Shown: positions 35,201-43,676 of the stretch, in pieces
Layout of the letters: each line of letters begins with the position of its first letter
Numbering within the stretch: the stretch's first letter is position 1
DNA from: Succinatimonas hippei
GTDB lineage: Bacteria; Pseudomonadota; Gammaproteobacteria; Enterobacterales; Succinivibrionaceae
Assembly: GCA_004557545.1 (NCBI GenBank)
Contig: SFGV01000004.1
Span: forward strand, 1-64,000
Reading direction: 5' to 3'
DNA length: 64,000 bases
Notes under the pieces: model-generated
What the model was told of the DNA's origin: nothing
The model's database searches: none
The model's input: only the letters and a program-made list of their open reading frames with translations
Position numbers and translations under genes: made by a program

Positions 35201-35425
35201 ATGTCCTCTGATGTTAAGGAGATCACTTCTTTCGCCGCAAACCAGAACCGGCGATATCGTTATGGGATAACAAACTCAGGACTCTATAAGCTCAGAACCA
35301 GCGTGCTTGAAGGGATCAACAACAAGATCAAGGTACTCAAGCGGGTAGCCTACGGATACAGGGATACTGATTACTTCTTTCTGAGAATACAGTCGGCATT
35401 CAGAGGAAGACCGACTATAAATTAA
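35201..35425 (+). pseudogene. ISL3-family transposase C-terminal relic
   Basis: A 74-codon open frame whose second half, GINNKIKVLKRVAYGYRD followed by DYFFLRI, is the conserved C-terminal end of ISL3-type DDE transposases (last catalytic Glu region). The rest of the roughly 400-residue transposase is missing. The preceding 190 bases have no open frame long enough, so this is a truncated insertion sequence. It lies between infA and qseC. Confidence 0.75.
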
Positions 35426-35539
35426 AAAAGATCAATAAAGTATGGTTAAAAGGATCTTTTCAACAGAAAGTCGGAAGAACCGATTTTTTTTGAGGAAAAG
35501 CGGCTCTGCACATCAGGTCGCAGTCTGCCAATAGCCAGA

Positions 35540-36991
35540 TTAAATCCTGCTTACACGTGCTCGGAAGACAGCCTGATCGGGCAAAGCGCTGTCATCGACC
35601 TTTATTTCAAAGCCAAGATGGTGGATAGCGGCCGCAGCGCTAGCTATAGATAGACCAAGTCCGCTGCCGTCCTCCTGCTGTCCGGCAGGCCTGAAGAAAC
35701 GCTCGCCAATACGTGCGCGGTCGGTCTTATCGTAGTGGCGGCAGGCGTTCTCAACCATCAGGCTTTTCTTATCCGAGAAGATTCTGATCCGGCTTTCAGG
35801 CAGGCTGTAACGGCAAGCGTTCTCGATGAGGTTACGAGCCAGCACGAAGGCCATCTCTGGGTATCCGTCATCGATGGCAAGTCCGCCGTCTGTGAAGGAG
35901 GATTCGACCTTAAGCTTCTTTTTCTCGATGGCTTCCATAGACTCGGAGAGAGCCTTTTCCACGAGTTTTTTAAAACAGACTGCCCCCCGTGACATTCCGG
36001 GGATAGCGTCGCTTGAGCGGGAGCGGCTGTATAAATCGTCAAGCCTTGACAGCGTGAGCAGCTGACGCACCAGGGTCGAGCAACGCCTGGCACCGGTGAC
36101 AATGGCCAGAAGCGCCTCCTTGCGATCATCCTGCCCGCATGATGGATCTGCAGCAACGCGCGACTGGAGCATGAGACCTGCAAGCGGGGTGCGTAGCTCA
36201 TGGGCCGCGTCCGAGACAAAGGAGCGCTCGCGGCGCATCATTGCACCACTCTTTTTAAAGAATGAGTTGAGCTCGTTGGCAAGCGGACGGATCTCCGATG
36301 GCAGCCCTTGCGTCCCAAGTGGCTTTTCGTCCCCAGGGCGTCTTGATGAGAGCTCCGCCTTTAGATCGCCAAGAGGACTCAAAGCGCGCGTTATTACGAT
36401 AAACAGACCGGCGCAGAGAACTATGGCGAAGGCAGCGAGTATCAGAAGCTGGCTTTGCAGGATCTCAAAGATGAGATCAGATCGAAACTCGAGCTCCTGA
36501 GCCACTGCGATGCGCCGACTGCCGTCTACTGAATCCATCCATAGGATCCGCCACTTGTCATCATCACCGCGCAGAGCAACGTCGTGAAAACCGGAGCCCT
36601 TGTCCTCAAAGACGATCCGCCTGCCCTTACGCCCGTCAGACAACAAAAGCGAGCCATCTTTTGAAAACACTGCAAATGAGAGCGCATCGCCGTCGTAGTG
36701 GCCGTTTCGACGGGATTTTTTGATGTCTGGGAGATTTTGGCTGAAGGCCGTGCTGGCCTCGTCAGTATCCCAAGCGGCAAGTTGCCTTGCAAAGGAGAGC
36801 TGCACAGTATCGAAGTACTTGGAGGTCTCGTGGCGAAGGTGAAGTGCGGCGGCGATGACGGCAGCAAGCGAGAGCATAAGAGTAAGCGCAAGGCAGTAGA
36901 GTAGAAGCCTTGCCTTAAGGCTCCCAAGGCAGTGTCTTGCAAAAGCACGAATGGAGGATGAAACAGCCGATAAGGCAGATTGGAATACCAT
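35540..36991 (-). CDS. qseC: Sensor histidine kinase (QseC-like)
   Basis: A 483-residue membrane kinase. There are helices at about 28-50 and 180-202 with a periplasmic sensor between, and a short HAMP. The phospho-acceptor helix has SFVSDAAHELRTPLAGL (His264), the N-box is ENACRYS, and the ATP lid is GSGLGLSIA near 448. It follows the regulator gene by 13 bases, in the order ygiW-like, regulator, kinase. E. coli QseC responds to adrenergic hormones and AI-3. The sensor domain here is diverged, so the ligand is open. Confidence 0.88.
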   Translation of the reverse strand: MVFQSALSAVSSSIRAFARHCLGSLKARLLLYCLALTLMLSLAAVIAAALHLRHETSKYFDTVQLSFARQLAAWDTDEASTAFSQNLPDIKKSRRNGHYDGDALSFAVFSKDGSLLLSDGRKGRRIVFEDKGSGFHDVALRGDDDKWRILWMDSVDGSRRIAVAQELEFRSDLIFEILQSQLLILAAFAIVLCAGLFIVITRALSPLGDLKAELSSRRPGDEKPLGTQGLPSEIRPLANELNSFFKKSGAMMRRERSFVSDAAHELRTPLAGLMLQSRVAADPSCGQDDRKEALLAIVTGARRCSTLVRQLLTLSRLDDLYSRSRSSDAIPGMSRGAVCFKKLVEKALSESMEAIEKKKLKVESSFTDGGLAIDDGYPEMAFVLARNLIENACRYSLPESRIRIFSDKKSLMVENACRHYDKTDRARIGERFFRPAGQQEDGSGLGLSIASAAAAIHHLGFEIKVDDSALPDQAVFRARVSRI

Positions 36992-37004
36992 GGCTTCACC
37001 CAGC

Positions 37005-37664
37005 TCAATCCCTGGGCACAGTGTAGCCGATGCCGTGGACGGTCTTGATGAACCCCTGCCCTAGCTTTCGCCGCAGGCGGTGGACCAGAATCTCGATGCT
37101 GTTTGGCGAGGCGTCCTCGTAGAGATCGCCCATCTTCTCCTCTATGAGATCCTTGGGGATGGTGCGGCCTACTCCTGACATCAGGATCTCGCAGAGCCTG
37201 AACTCGCGTGCGGTCATGGGCACTGCTCTTCCCGCTGATTCGACCATGCGCGATCCCTGATCAAGAACGACGTCACCGCACCGAATCACCGGGGTTGGGC
37301 GCCCTGCGCTACGGCGCGAGAGCGCCCGCAGCCTCGCCTCGAGCTCCTCGGGCTCGAAGGGCTTGACGAGGTAGTCGTCGGCGCCAGTGTTTAGACCGCG
37401 CACCCTCTCGGAGAGCTCGTCACGGGCGGTGAGGATCAGCACCGGTTCCGTACGGCCGTCGCGCCGCCAGCGCCTCAGGACCTCGAGCCCGTCCATAGAC
37501 GGTAGCCCGAGATCGAGGACAACAGCATCGTATGGTGCGCAGGGCAACGCCGCGTACGCCGCGGCGCCATCCTTTATCCAATCGGTCTCAAAGCCCCTTG
37601 GCTTGAGCCAGGTCTTGATCCCCTGTCCGATGAGGGCGTCGTCCTCTGCAAGCAGGATCCTCAT
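37005..37664 (-). CDS. qseB: OmpR-family response regulator (QseB-like)
   Basis: A 219-residue regulator: a receiver domain with acidic Asp8/Asp9, phospho-acceptor Asp51 in VLDLGLPSMDG, Thr79 and Lys101 (YLVKPFEPEEL), then a winged-helix DNA-binding domain with ENLIEEKM-like DLIEEKMGDLYEDASPNSIEILVHRLRRKL. It is noticeably more GC-rich than most neighbours. It is cotranscribed with the kinase downstream and probably with the BOF protein gene 23 bases upstream. Confidence 0.92.
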   Translation of the reverse strand: MRILLAEDDALIGQGIKTWLKPRGFETDWIKDGAAAYAALPCAPYDAVVLDLGLPSMDGLEVLRRWRRDGRTEPVLILTARDELSERVRGLNTGADDYLVKPFEPEELEARLRALSRRSAGRPTPVIRCGDVVLDQGSRMVESAGRAVPMTAREFRLCEILMSGVGRTIPKDLIEEKMGDLYEDASPNSIEILVHRLRRKLGQGFIKTVHGIGYTVPRD

Positions 37665-37687
37665 TCCGCCTCCATATCAGTCATGCC

Positions 37688-38080
37688 TTACTTCTTGGGG
37701 ATCATAACAAGATAATCGGCGTCGATTATTGTTCTTCCGAATTCTTTATCGATTTCCCCGAAGATCCTCACAGTGTTATCGGGGCCGACGCTCTGGCCGC
37801 AGAAGTCCTTCTGGCTTATCTCAGCCTCGGCCTGGCCGCTTGCGTCGGCGATGATGTAGGACTTCTTGCCAGTCCGCCTGAGGATTTTAGCCTCGACCAC
37901 GACTTTAGAGTCATCGCGCAAAGCAAGGGCATCCCTGATGCTCGTGACGGCCACATCTCCAGTAAAGCCGCCGCTGGTTCCGCAATGGTTTGAGTAATCG
38001 TAGTGATCGTCTGCAAGGACCTGAGTCGACGCAAAAGTCAGGGTGGCACAGATGGCGGCAACTGCAATTGATGATTTCAT
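37688..38080 (-). CDS. ygiW: YgiW/YdeI family BOF stress protein
   Basis: A 130-residue periplasmic OB-fold protein with a signal peptide cut after VLA (residue 23). The body has the bacterial OB-fold signature: KVVVEAKILRRTGKKSYIIAD, then VRIFGEIDKEFGRTIIDADYL. E. coli YgiW is encoded next to qseBC and is linked to oxidative, cation and cationic-peptide stress. Here it appears to lead the operon rather than being divergent. AAGGAG is 8 bases before the ATG. The two cysteines of the mature part are unusual for the family. Confidence 0.88.
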   Translation of the reverse strand: MKSSIAVAAICATLTFASTQVLADDHYDYSNHCGTSGGFTGDVAVTSIRDALALRDDSKVVVEAKILRRTGKKSYIIADASGQAEAEISQKDFCGQSVGPDNTVRIFGEIDKEFGRTIIDADYLVMIPKK

Positions 38081-38374
38081 TTTTTTTCTCCTTTGGTTTT
38101 GGAACTCTGGGCAGCATCCCCTGCCCTTGCTTTATAGTAAAATCCATAAACCTTTCAGGAACCTTTCGCGGAAGAAAAATGATGAATTTTTGCAGGAACG
38201 CTTCTGACATCAGAACAGTTTCAAAAAGCATCATTCTGATTTATAGCCAAAAGTTTGGCTGAGCTGTCAAAGAGCATGCCCATTACCTTAAGAAGCATTT
38301 TGGCTCCTTTCGGTAACGGACTCGTTTTGGATGATTGTCTCTATCGCCTGATGTCAGGAGAAATAGAAGTAAGC

Positions 38375-39448
38375 TTATAGCTGTTGCTGGATGATCCATT
38401 CTTTGAAGAATGGGTCTTCCATGGCATAGTCATTTTTTTCTTTGTTGATGATATAGCCTTTTTGGGCCAGCCGCTTTAGAGAACTGGTCATCGTGCTTGT
38501 AGGAAGCATGCGCGACTTGACTGGATTGCTGCCTTGGCATACTAACCTTATCATCAGTTGGTCTGTCTTGTTGAATGTCAGCCACAGCCGTTCATAATCG
38601 AGGTCGTGTGACTGTACTATATCGGTTATGGCAAGTTTGAAAACCTCAGTGTCGCTTTTTCCAAGAGCTATCAAGTCCCAAATAGCGGAAGCAAGCTGTT
38701 GTGTGTAGTAAGGATGGTTATCTGTAAAATTCAGAATCTTACGAGCCATGTCTTCCGAGCGGGCCGTTACCGGCGACAGCCTGTTCTGCAGGTAACGGAG
38801 AAAATCATCTTGGGGTATCTTGTTGAGCCGCATAAGCATGCCAAAGTGATAGAACGGCGATTTGGGACTTTCAAAGATATCAGCCATCATCGATTCCTGA
38901 CTACCTAAGAGTATATAGTTGATATTCATCTGCTCTTGCATGATGGCCCGCAGTTCCCTGTCAATATGCTTATCAATTTCCAATATATCTTGGAACTCAT
39001 CAAATACCACAACCAGTCTGTGCTCTGCGCTGCTTACTTCTCCAAGAAGTGCCATGGAGTCCTCGAAAACGGCCCGCGAGTCAACAAGTGGCTGAAACGT
39101 AACGCTCATCTCATCGGTCATTGGGTTGACAGACACCGATGGCAACACTCTAAAGTTGCGGAGAAAGTGCTTCACCTTCTCCATTTTGTACTGCTTGAAT
39201 ATAGACTTCAGAAGTTTTGCAGCAAAGTCCTCCCGGCTCAACACCTGCTGCATGTTGACCCAGACATAAAGACGCCCCGACTCTCGGACTGCCTTGCGTA
39301 CAAGACTCGACTTACCGTATCTACGTGGACTGATGAGCACAAGATGGTTCTCACTCTTTAGAAACTGACCGATACGTGCAAGTTCTTCCACCCTGTCAGT
39401 GAAGTAAGGTTCATCTACTAACGTGCCGAATTTAAAGGGATTGTCCAT
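38375..39448 (-). CDS. AAA+ ATPase of Bacteroidetes type (PF01637-like)
   Basis: A 357-residue STAND-like ATPase. It begins MDNPFKFGTLVDEPYFTDR, typical of a family abundant in Bacteroidales. Walker A is ISPRRYGKSSL (39-49), Walker B is VVVFDEFQD (146-154), a sensor GSQESMM follows, and a winged helix is at the end (ITDIVQ to the C-terminus). There is no ribosome site before the ATG, unlike neighbouring genes, and a Bacteroidetes-type promoter lies 30-60 bases upstream. The role is unknown; members occur beside toxin and DNA-processing genes, and none is adjacent here. Confidence 0.88.
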   Translation of the reverse strand: MDNPFKFGTLVDEPYFTDRVEELARIGQFLKSENHLVLISPRRYGKSSLVRKAVRESGRLYVWVNMQQVLSREDFAAKLLKSIFKQYKMEKVKHFLRNFRVLPSVSVNPMTDEMSVTFQPLVDSRAVFEDSMALLGEVSSAEHRLVVVFDEFQDILEIDKHIDRELRAIMQEQMNINYILLGSQESMMADIFESPKSPFYHFGMLMRLNKIPQDDFLRYLQNRLSPVTARSEDMARKILNFTDNHPYYTQQLASAIWDLIALGKSDTEVFKLAITDIVQSHDLDYERLWLTFNKTDQLMIRLVCQGSNPVKSRMLPTSTMTSSLKRLAQKGYIINKEKNDYAMEDPFFKEWIIQQQL

Positions 39449-39478
39449 TTGCGAAAATTTTCGTTACGAGATTTTTCG

Positions 39479-39509
39479 TAAAGATAACATAAACAATGGA
39501 GATAACAAA
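39479..39509 (-). promoter_or_regulatory. Bacteroidetes-type promoter
   Basis: Read on the minus strand: TTTG (39509-39506), a 19-base spacer, then TATCTTTA (39486-39479). The Bacteroides sigma-ABfr consensus is TTTG-N19-21-TAnnTTTG, so only the last base differs. The predicted leader is about 25 bases without a ribosome site. Confidence 0.6.
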
Positions 39510-39683
39510 GTAAAATGCTATTTTTCCTTGATTTATCCAAGCGTAGCCTTGTTATCATCAACTTGTTTTTCTATATTTCACCAGATTATCGCCTATGCTG
39601 ACATTGCAAGATAAATAGCAATTTTGAGCCAGACTGAACCGCTAAGGATTAAACAGGTTCAATCCTGCTGATCTTTTTTAAGA

Positions 39684-39712
39684 AAAAGGCCGGGCGCCTG
39701 AAAGGCGCCCCG
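39684..39712 (-). terminator. icd terminator
   Basis: GGGCGCC/GGCGCCC stem with flanking pairs and TTTTT on the minus strand, just after the icd stop. Confidence 0.85.
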
Positions 39713-39717
39713 CTTTG

Positions 39718-40974
39718 TCACATCATGCTTACCAGCTCGTCACCAAACTCTGAGGTAGTAAGACAGGTCGCGCCTTCCATCTCGGAGGCAAAATCAGAGG
39801 TAACGCGCTTTGACGAGATCGCTTTATCCATCGAGGAGATGATCAGATCCGCCGCCTCGTTCCATCCCATGTGACGCAGCATAAGCTCTGCCGAGAGGAT
39901 GATTGATCCCGGGTTCGCCTTTCCGGTTCCCGCGATGGTCGGCGCGGTGCCATGGGTTGCCTCGAATATGGCGCACTCGCTTCCGATATTGGCGCCCGGG
40001 GCTATTCCGATCCCTCCCACCTGGGCCGCCATCGCGTCGGAGATGTAATCACCATTGAGGTTCATCGCCGCGACCACATCATAGTCGGCAGGATGCAGAA
40101 GTATATTCTGCAAGAACGCGTCGGCTATACAGTCCTTGATAACGATCTGACGTCCGGTTACAGGATTTTTAAATGAAACGACACCGGTTTTTTCATCCTT
40201 TTTAGCGCCAAACTCACGCTCGGCCAGTTCATATCCCCACTTTTTGAAGGCGCCTTCGGTGAATTTCATGATGTTGCCCTTGTGGACAATAGTCACGGAC
40301 TTTCTGTCATGATCAACCGCGTAACGAATGGCGGCGCGGATCAGACGCTCGGTGCCGGCACGGCTCATCGGCTTCACGCCGATGCCGCAGTGCTCGGTAA
40401 AGCGGATCTTGCGCACTCCCATCTCATCGCGCAGGAATTTTATAAGCTTTAAGGCGCCATCAGAATCAGCTTCCCACTCTATTCCGGCGTAGATGTCCTC
40501 GGCGTTTTCACGGAAGATCACTCCATCAACAAGCTCAGGATGCTTTACAGGACTTGGAACGCCTTTGAAATAACGTACGGGACGCAGGCAGATATACAGA
40601 TCAAGAGTCTGGCGCAGCGCCACATTCAGTGATCTGATCCCTCCTCCAACCGGAGTGGTAAGCGGTCCTTTTATGGCGACATGATATTTTCTGATGAAAT
40701 CGAAGGTCTCATCAGGAAGCCACTGTCCATCGCCATACACCTCGGTGCTGCGCCCGCCGGCGTAGATCTCCATCCAGCTTATGCGTTTTTTGCCTTTGTA
40801 TGCCTTATTTACCGCCGCGTCAACGACCTTTCTCATAACCGGGGTGATGTCAGCGCCAATACCGTCTCCTCTTATAAAAGGAACGATCGGATTATCGGGT
40901 ACTATGAGCTGCCCCTTATCATCCAAGGTTATGGCCTGTCCGTCTGTAGGAATGACGACTTTGCTTTTAAACAT
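39718..40974 (-). CDS. icd: Isocitrate dehydrogenase, E. coli-type fold
   Basis: A 418-residue enzyme (E. coli: 416) that makes 2-oxoglutarate from isocitrate. The start at 40974 (MFKSKVVIP) has GGAG in front; the longer frame is rejected. The substrate serine Ser115, target of the AceK kinase in enterics, lies in GGIRSLNVALRQ. However, the coenzyme loop reads HGTAPTIAG instead of HGTAPKYAG, so the NADP-binding Lys-Tyr pair is Thr346-Ile347. The distal Tyr and Arg are Ser393 and Ser397. NADP preference is therefore doubtful. Confidence 0.94.
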   Translation of the reverse strand: MFKSKVVIPTDGQAITLDDKGQLIVPDNPIVPFIRGDGIGADITPVMRKVVDAAVNKAYKGKKRISWMEIYAGGRSTEVYGDGQWLPDETFDFIRKYHVAIKGPLTTPVGGGIRSLNVALRQTLDLYICLRPVRYFKGVPSPVKHPELVDGVIFRENAEDIYAGIEWEADSDGALKLIKFLRDEMGVRKIRFTEHCGIGVKPMSRAGTERLIRAAIRYAVDHDRKSVTIVHKGNIMKFTEGAFKKWGYELAEREFGAKKDEKTGVVSFKNPVTGRQIVIKDCIADAFLQNILLHPADYDVVAAMNLNGDYISDAMAAQVGGIGIAPGANIGSECAIFEATHGTAPTIAGTGKANPGSIILSAELMLRHMGWNEAADLIISSMDKAISSKRVTSDFASEMEGATCLTTSEFGDELVSMM

Positions 40975-41106
40975 TACATTGCTCCTGTCTGAATACGGCG
41001 CTAAAAAACTGCTCACAAGTTTAGCAGAGTGTCCAAAAATGGGGTCCTTTATCAAATAAGCCTCTGTTCCTGATCATTTTACGTGCGTCAAAGCCTTAAA
41101 AACTCT

Positions 41107-41135
41107 TTGACAGCCGATGGGGGTTCATATAGAAT
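41107..41135 (+). promoter_or_regulatory. Sigma-70 promoter of the tRNA gene
   Basis: TTGACA at 41107-41112, a 17-base spacer and TAGAAT at 41130-41135. Transcription would start about 10 bases before the tRNA. A near-consensus promoter fits a stable RNA. Confidence 0.8.
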
Positions 41136-41152
41136 GTGCCCTGTTTTCGGTT

Positions 41153-41229
41153 GCGCCCTTAGCTCAGTTGGTTAGAGCATTACCTTCACACGGTAGGGGT
41201 CGATGGTTCGAGTCCATTAGGGCGCACCA
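41153..41229 (+). tRNA. tRNA-Val(CAC)
   Basis: 77 bases with the CCA end encoded. Acceptor stem GCGCCCT/AGGGCGC, D-loop AGCTCAGTTGGTTAGAGC, anticodon stem TTACC/GGTAG, loop TTCACAC giving anticodon CAC (41187-41189), and the T-arm GGTTCGAGTCC. It is close to E. coli tRNA-Val(GAC) elsewhere in the body. Decodes GUG. Confidence 0.95.
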
Positions 41230-41363
41230 GTCCTTGTTTTACCTCGCTTAAGCACATTTCGCAGCTGGTCTTTTCAGACCGGTCAATCTTTGTTTGCGGT
41301 CAATCCAGTCAACCGGTCCCCAGCCTGAATGAGTCTGCTAAAATAGCGCTCTCAGGAGAAAGC

Positions 41364-41831
41364 ATGACACAGAGATTCAAACCAAATTCTACAGTCGCTC
41401 TCATCATCGAGCATGAAGGGCGTTTTCTGATGGTCGAGGAGACCAATGAGGATCAGGGAGACCGCCCGGTATTCGGTATGCCATCCGGGCATATTGAGGC
41501 GAAGGAAAGCATTCTTGACGCCGCGCTGCGCGAGGGCTTTGAGGAAACCGGCTGTGAGGTTGAGCTAACCGCGCTCACCGGGATCTATGACTACGTTAAG
41601 GATTACGAAACCATAGAGCGCTTCTGTTTTGCCGCCAAACTAAAATCGGTTCCGGAGATCTTCTCGCCACGCGATCCTGATCATGAGATAAGAAGCGTGC
41701 GCTGGTATACGAAAGAAGAAATTGAGGAAGGCAAAAGCAAGTGGCGTACCAGACTGGTTGGCCTTTGCATGGACGATTACCTCAAGGGTCAGCGTTATCC
41801 GCTTTCAATTATTCATACGATTGTCCCATGA
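41364..41831 (+). CDS. nudJ: Nudix hydrolase NudJ
   Basis: A 155-residue Nudix phosphohydrolase. The Nudix box is complete: GHIEAKESILDAALREGFEE followed by TG. E. coli NudJ releases phosphate from HMP-PP (a thiamine intermediate) and nucleoside tri-/diphosphates. It leads the nudJ-mnmA-hflD-purB cluster, and its stop overlaps the mnmA ATG. The upstream gap to the tRNA gene (about 130 bases) holds its promoter, or it is cotranscribed with the tRNA. Confidence 0.9.
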   Translation: MTQRFKPNSTVALIIEHEGRFLMVEETNEDQGDRPVFGMPSGHIEAKESILDAALREGFEETGCEVELTALTGIYDYVKDYETIERFCFAAKLKSVPEIFSPRDPDHEIRSVRWYTKEEIEEGKSKWRTRLVGLCMDDYLKGQRYPLSIIHTIVP

Positions 41832-42979
41832 GCAAAATTCCAGTAAAACTTTCAGAGCCTGAGCTTGACGCGTCCATTCCTTATGATGATCTTAAGGGGA
41901 AAAGCGTTGTCGTAGGCCTTTCAGGAGGGGTTGACTCATCACTCTCGGCCGCGCTTTTAAAAGAGCATGGCATGAAAGTTACAGCTCTTTTCATGAAGAA
42001 CTGGGAAGAAGATGACACCGACACCTACTGCTCGGCGGCCAAAGACCGCGAGGACGCTCAGAGAGTCTGTGACACCCTTGGCATAGAGCTTAAAACCATC
42101 AACTTCGCGGCCGAATACTGGGACAACGTATTTGAGATCTTTTTGTCAGAGTACAAAGCCGGACGCACCCCAAACCCCGACATACTCTGCAACAAGGAGA
42201 TCAAGTTCAAGGCTTTCCTCGATTACGCCCTGGAGGATCTGAACGCCGACTTCATCGCTACCGGTCATTACTGCCGCAGATCGTTTAATACCGCCAACCC
42301 CTATCTGATGAGAGGCTCAGATCCAAAAAAGGATCAAAGCTATTTTCTCCACGCGATAGACGGCAGCGTGCTCTCGAAGGTTCTCTTTCCGGTAGGCGCT
42401 CTTGAAAAACCCATGGTGCGCGCCATGGCCGCCTCACGTGGACTCGCGACGGCAGGAAAGAAAGACTCCACCGGCATATGCTTTATCGGAGAGAAGCGTT
42501 TTCATGAGTTTCTCTCACGTTTCATTCCGGCAATGCCTGGAAATATAGTTACAACGGGTGGACAAATAGTAGGCAGACATGACGGGCTCATGTACGCGAC
42601 CATAGGACAGCGCAAAGGGCTTGGCATAGGCGGCAAAAACGACAGCTCAGGCAAGCCCTGGTATGTGGTCGACAAGGACTTAAAGCGCAACGAGCTTATA
42701 GTCGCGCAGGGGCACGACAACCCTGCCTTGTATTCAGAAGGACTTAAGGCGATCAATGAAACCTGGATCATAAGAGCAGATGAGGATGCCTTTGAATGCA
42801 CCTGCAAGATCCGCTACCGCCAGCCTGACATTGAATGTACGGTATATCGTACCAGTGATGGTCTTGAGGTAAGGTTTAAAAAGCCCGTGGCCGCGGTGGC
42901 TCCTGGGCAGTCCGTAGTGTTCTATTGCGGTGAGGCCTGTTTAGGCGGCGCGGTAATCGCCTCCGCTATCAGAAACTGA
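41828..42979 (+). CDS. mnmA: tRNA 2-thiouridylase MnmA
   Basis: A 383-residue enzyme that thiolates U34 of tRNA-Lys/Glu/Gln. It has the PP-loop SGGVDSS (32-38), catalytic Cys121 in PDILCNKEIKF and Cys218 in STGICFIGE, and a C-terminal beta-barrel. The start at 41828 overlaps the nudJ stop (ATGA). A longer frame from 41741 overlaps nudJ and is discarded. About 15 extra N-terminal residues are present compared with E. coli. Confidence 0.96.
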   Translation: MSKIPVKLSEPELDASIPYDDLKGKSVVVGLSGGVDSSLSAALLKEHGMKVTALFMKNWEEDDTDTYCSAAKDREDAQRVCDTLGIELKTINFAAEYWDNVFEIFLSEYKAGRTPNPDILCNKEIKFKAFLDYALEDLNADFIATGHYCRRSFNTANPYLMRGSDPKKDQSYFLHAIDGSVLSKVLFPVGALEKPMVRAMAASRGLATAGKKDSTGICFIGEKRFHEFLSRFIPAMPGNIVTTGGQIVGRHDGLMYATIGQRKGLGIGGKNDSSGKPWYVVDKDLKRNELIVAQGHDNPALYSEGLKAINETWIIRADEDAFECTCKIRYRQPDIECTVYRTSDGLEVRFKKPVAAVAPGQSVVFYCGEACLGGAVIASAIRN

Positions 42980-42991
42980 CGAGGTTAAAAA

Positions 42992-43642
42992 ATGGCTGAC
43001 AACAACTTGGAAAGCGAGACTGAGGCTCTGGCGGCTTTGTTTTTGTGTTGCGCGCAGATCCAGCGTATAGCTAGCACCGGATATATGGATGAGGCGGCTG
43101 TAGCGTGCGTGATCAGATCGCTTCTGGTAACCAATCCATCAACTATTGACGATATTTATGACAACGCCGCTTTGAGGACAGGCTATCAGGCTCTGGTTGA
43201 CTGCCTTGGACGCACATCGCTAAGAAGCCTTGAGTGCGTTGAGATAACCAAGAGCGCCTTTAAAGTCATGGAGCTTGAGAACCAGCTTGAGCGTTCCGAT
43301 AAATTATTTGATGAGCTCGGCGCGAAAATAGACTCCCTGCATGACTCAATCTGTCAGGAATGCCCGGAGTTTCTGGAAGGCGTTACCTCAAAAGTACTCG
43401 ATCAGCGCTACATCAGAATGTTCGCCGATACCTACGCCTCAATCATCTCGCCGAATTTTAGCAAGCTCATAATCGTTGGTCAGGAAGAGTGCCTGCGCCG
43501 CACGGAAAATCAGGAGAAGATCCGCGCCCTGCTACTCGCGGCGGTGCGCTCGGTGGTGCTCTGGCGCCAGCTTGGCGGTAAAAGACGCTTTTTAGTATTC
43601 AGACGCGGCGCCATAGTAAAATGCGCACAGCAACATTTATGA
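42992..43642 (+). CDS. hflD: HflD (YcfC) regulator homologue
   Basis: A 216-residue all-helical membrane-peripheral protein. E. coli HflD binds lambda CII and favours lytic growth; the wider cellular role is unclear. Family cues are the LFLCCAQIQRIASTGYMD start, the NPSTIDDIY segment and VLWRQLGGKRRFLVF near the end. It is 12 bases after mnmA and 34 before purB, matching the order in enterics. Confidence 0.9.
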   Translation: MADNNLESETEALAALFLCCAQIQRIASTGYMDEAAVACVIRSLLVTNPSTIDDIYDNAALRTGYQALVDCLGRTSLRSLECVEITKSAFKVMELENQLERSDKLFDELGAKIDSLHDSICQECPEFLEGVTSKVLDQRYIRMFADTYASIISPNFSKLIIVGQEECLRRTENQEKIRALLLAAVRSVVLWRQLGGKRRFLVFRRGAIVKCAQQHL

Positions 43643-43676
43643 CAATTTCAACTTGTGCAAATCAGGAAAAACGCTA

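Noticed and set aside
35201..35425. Intact ISL3 element
   Set aside because: Only the C-terminal end of the transposase is present, and no paired terminal repeats were visible.
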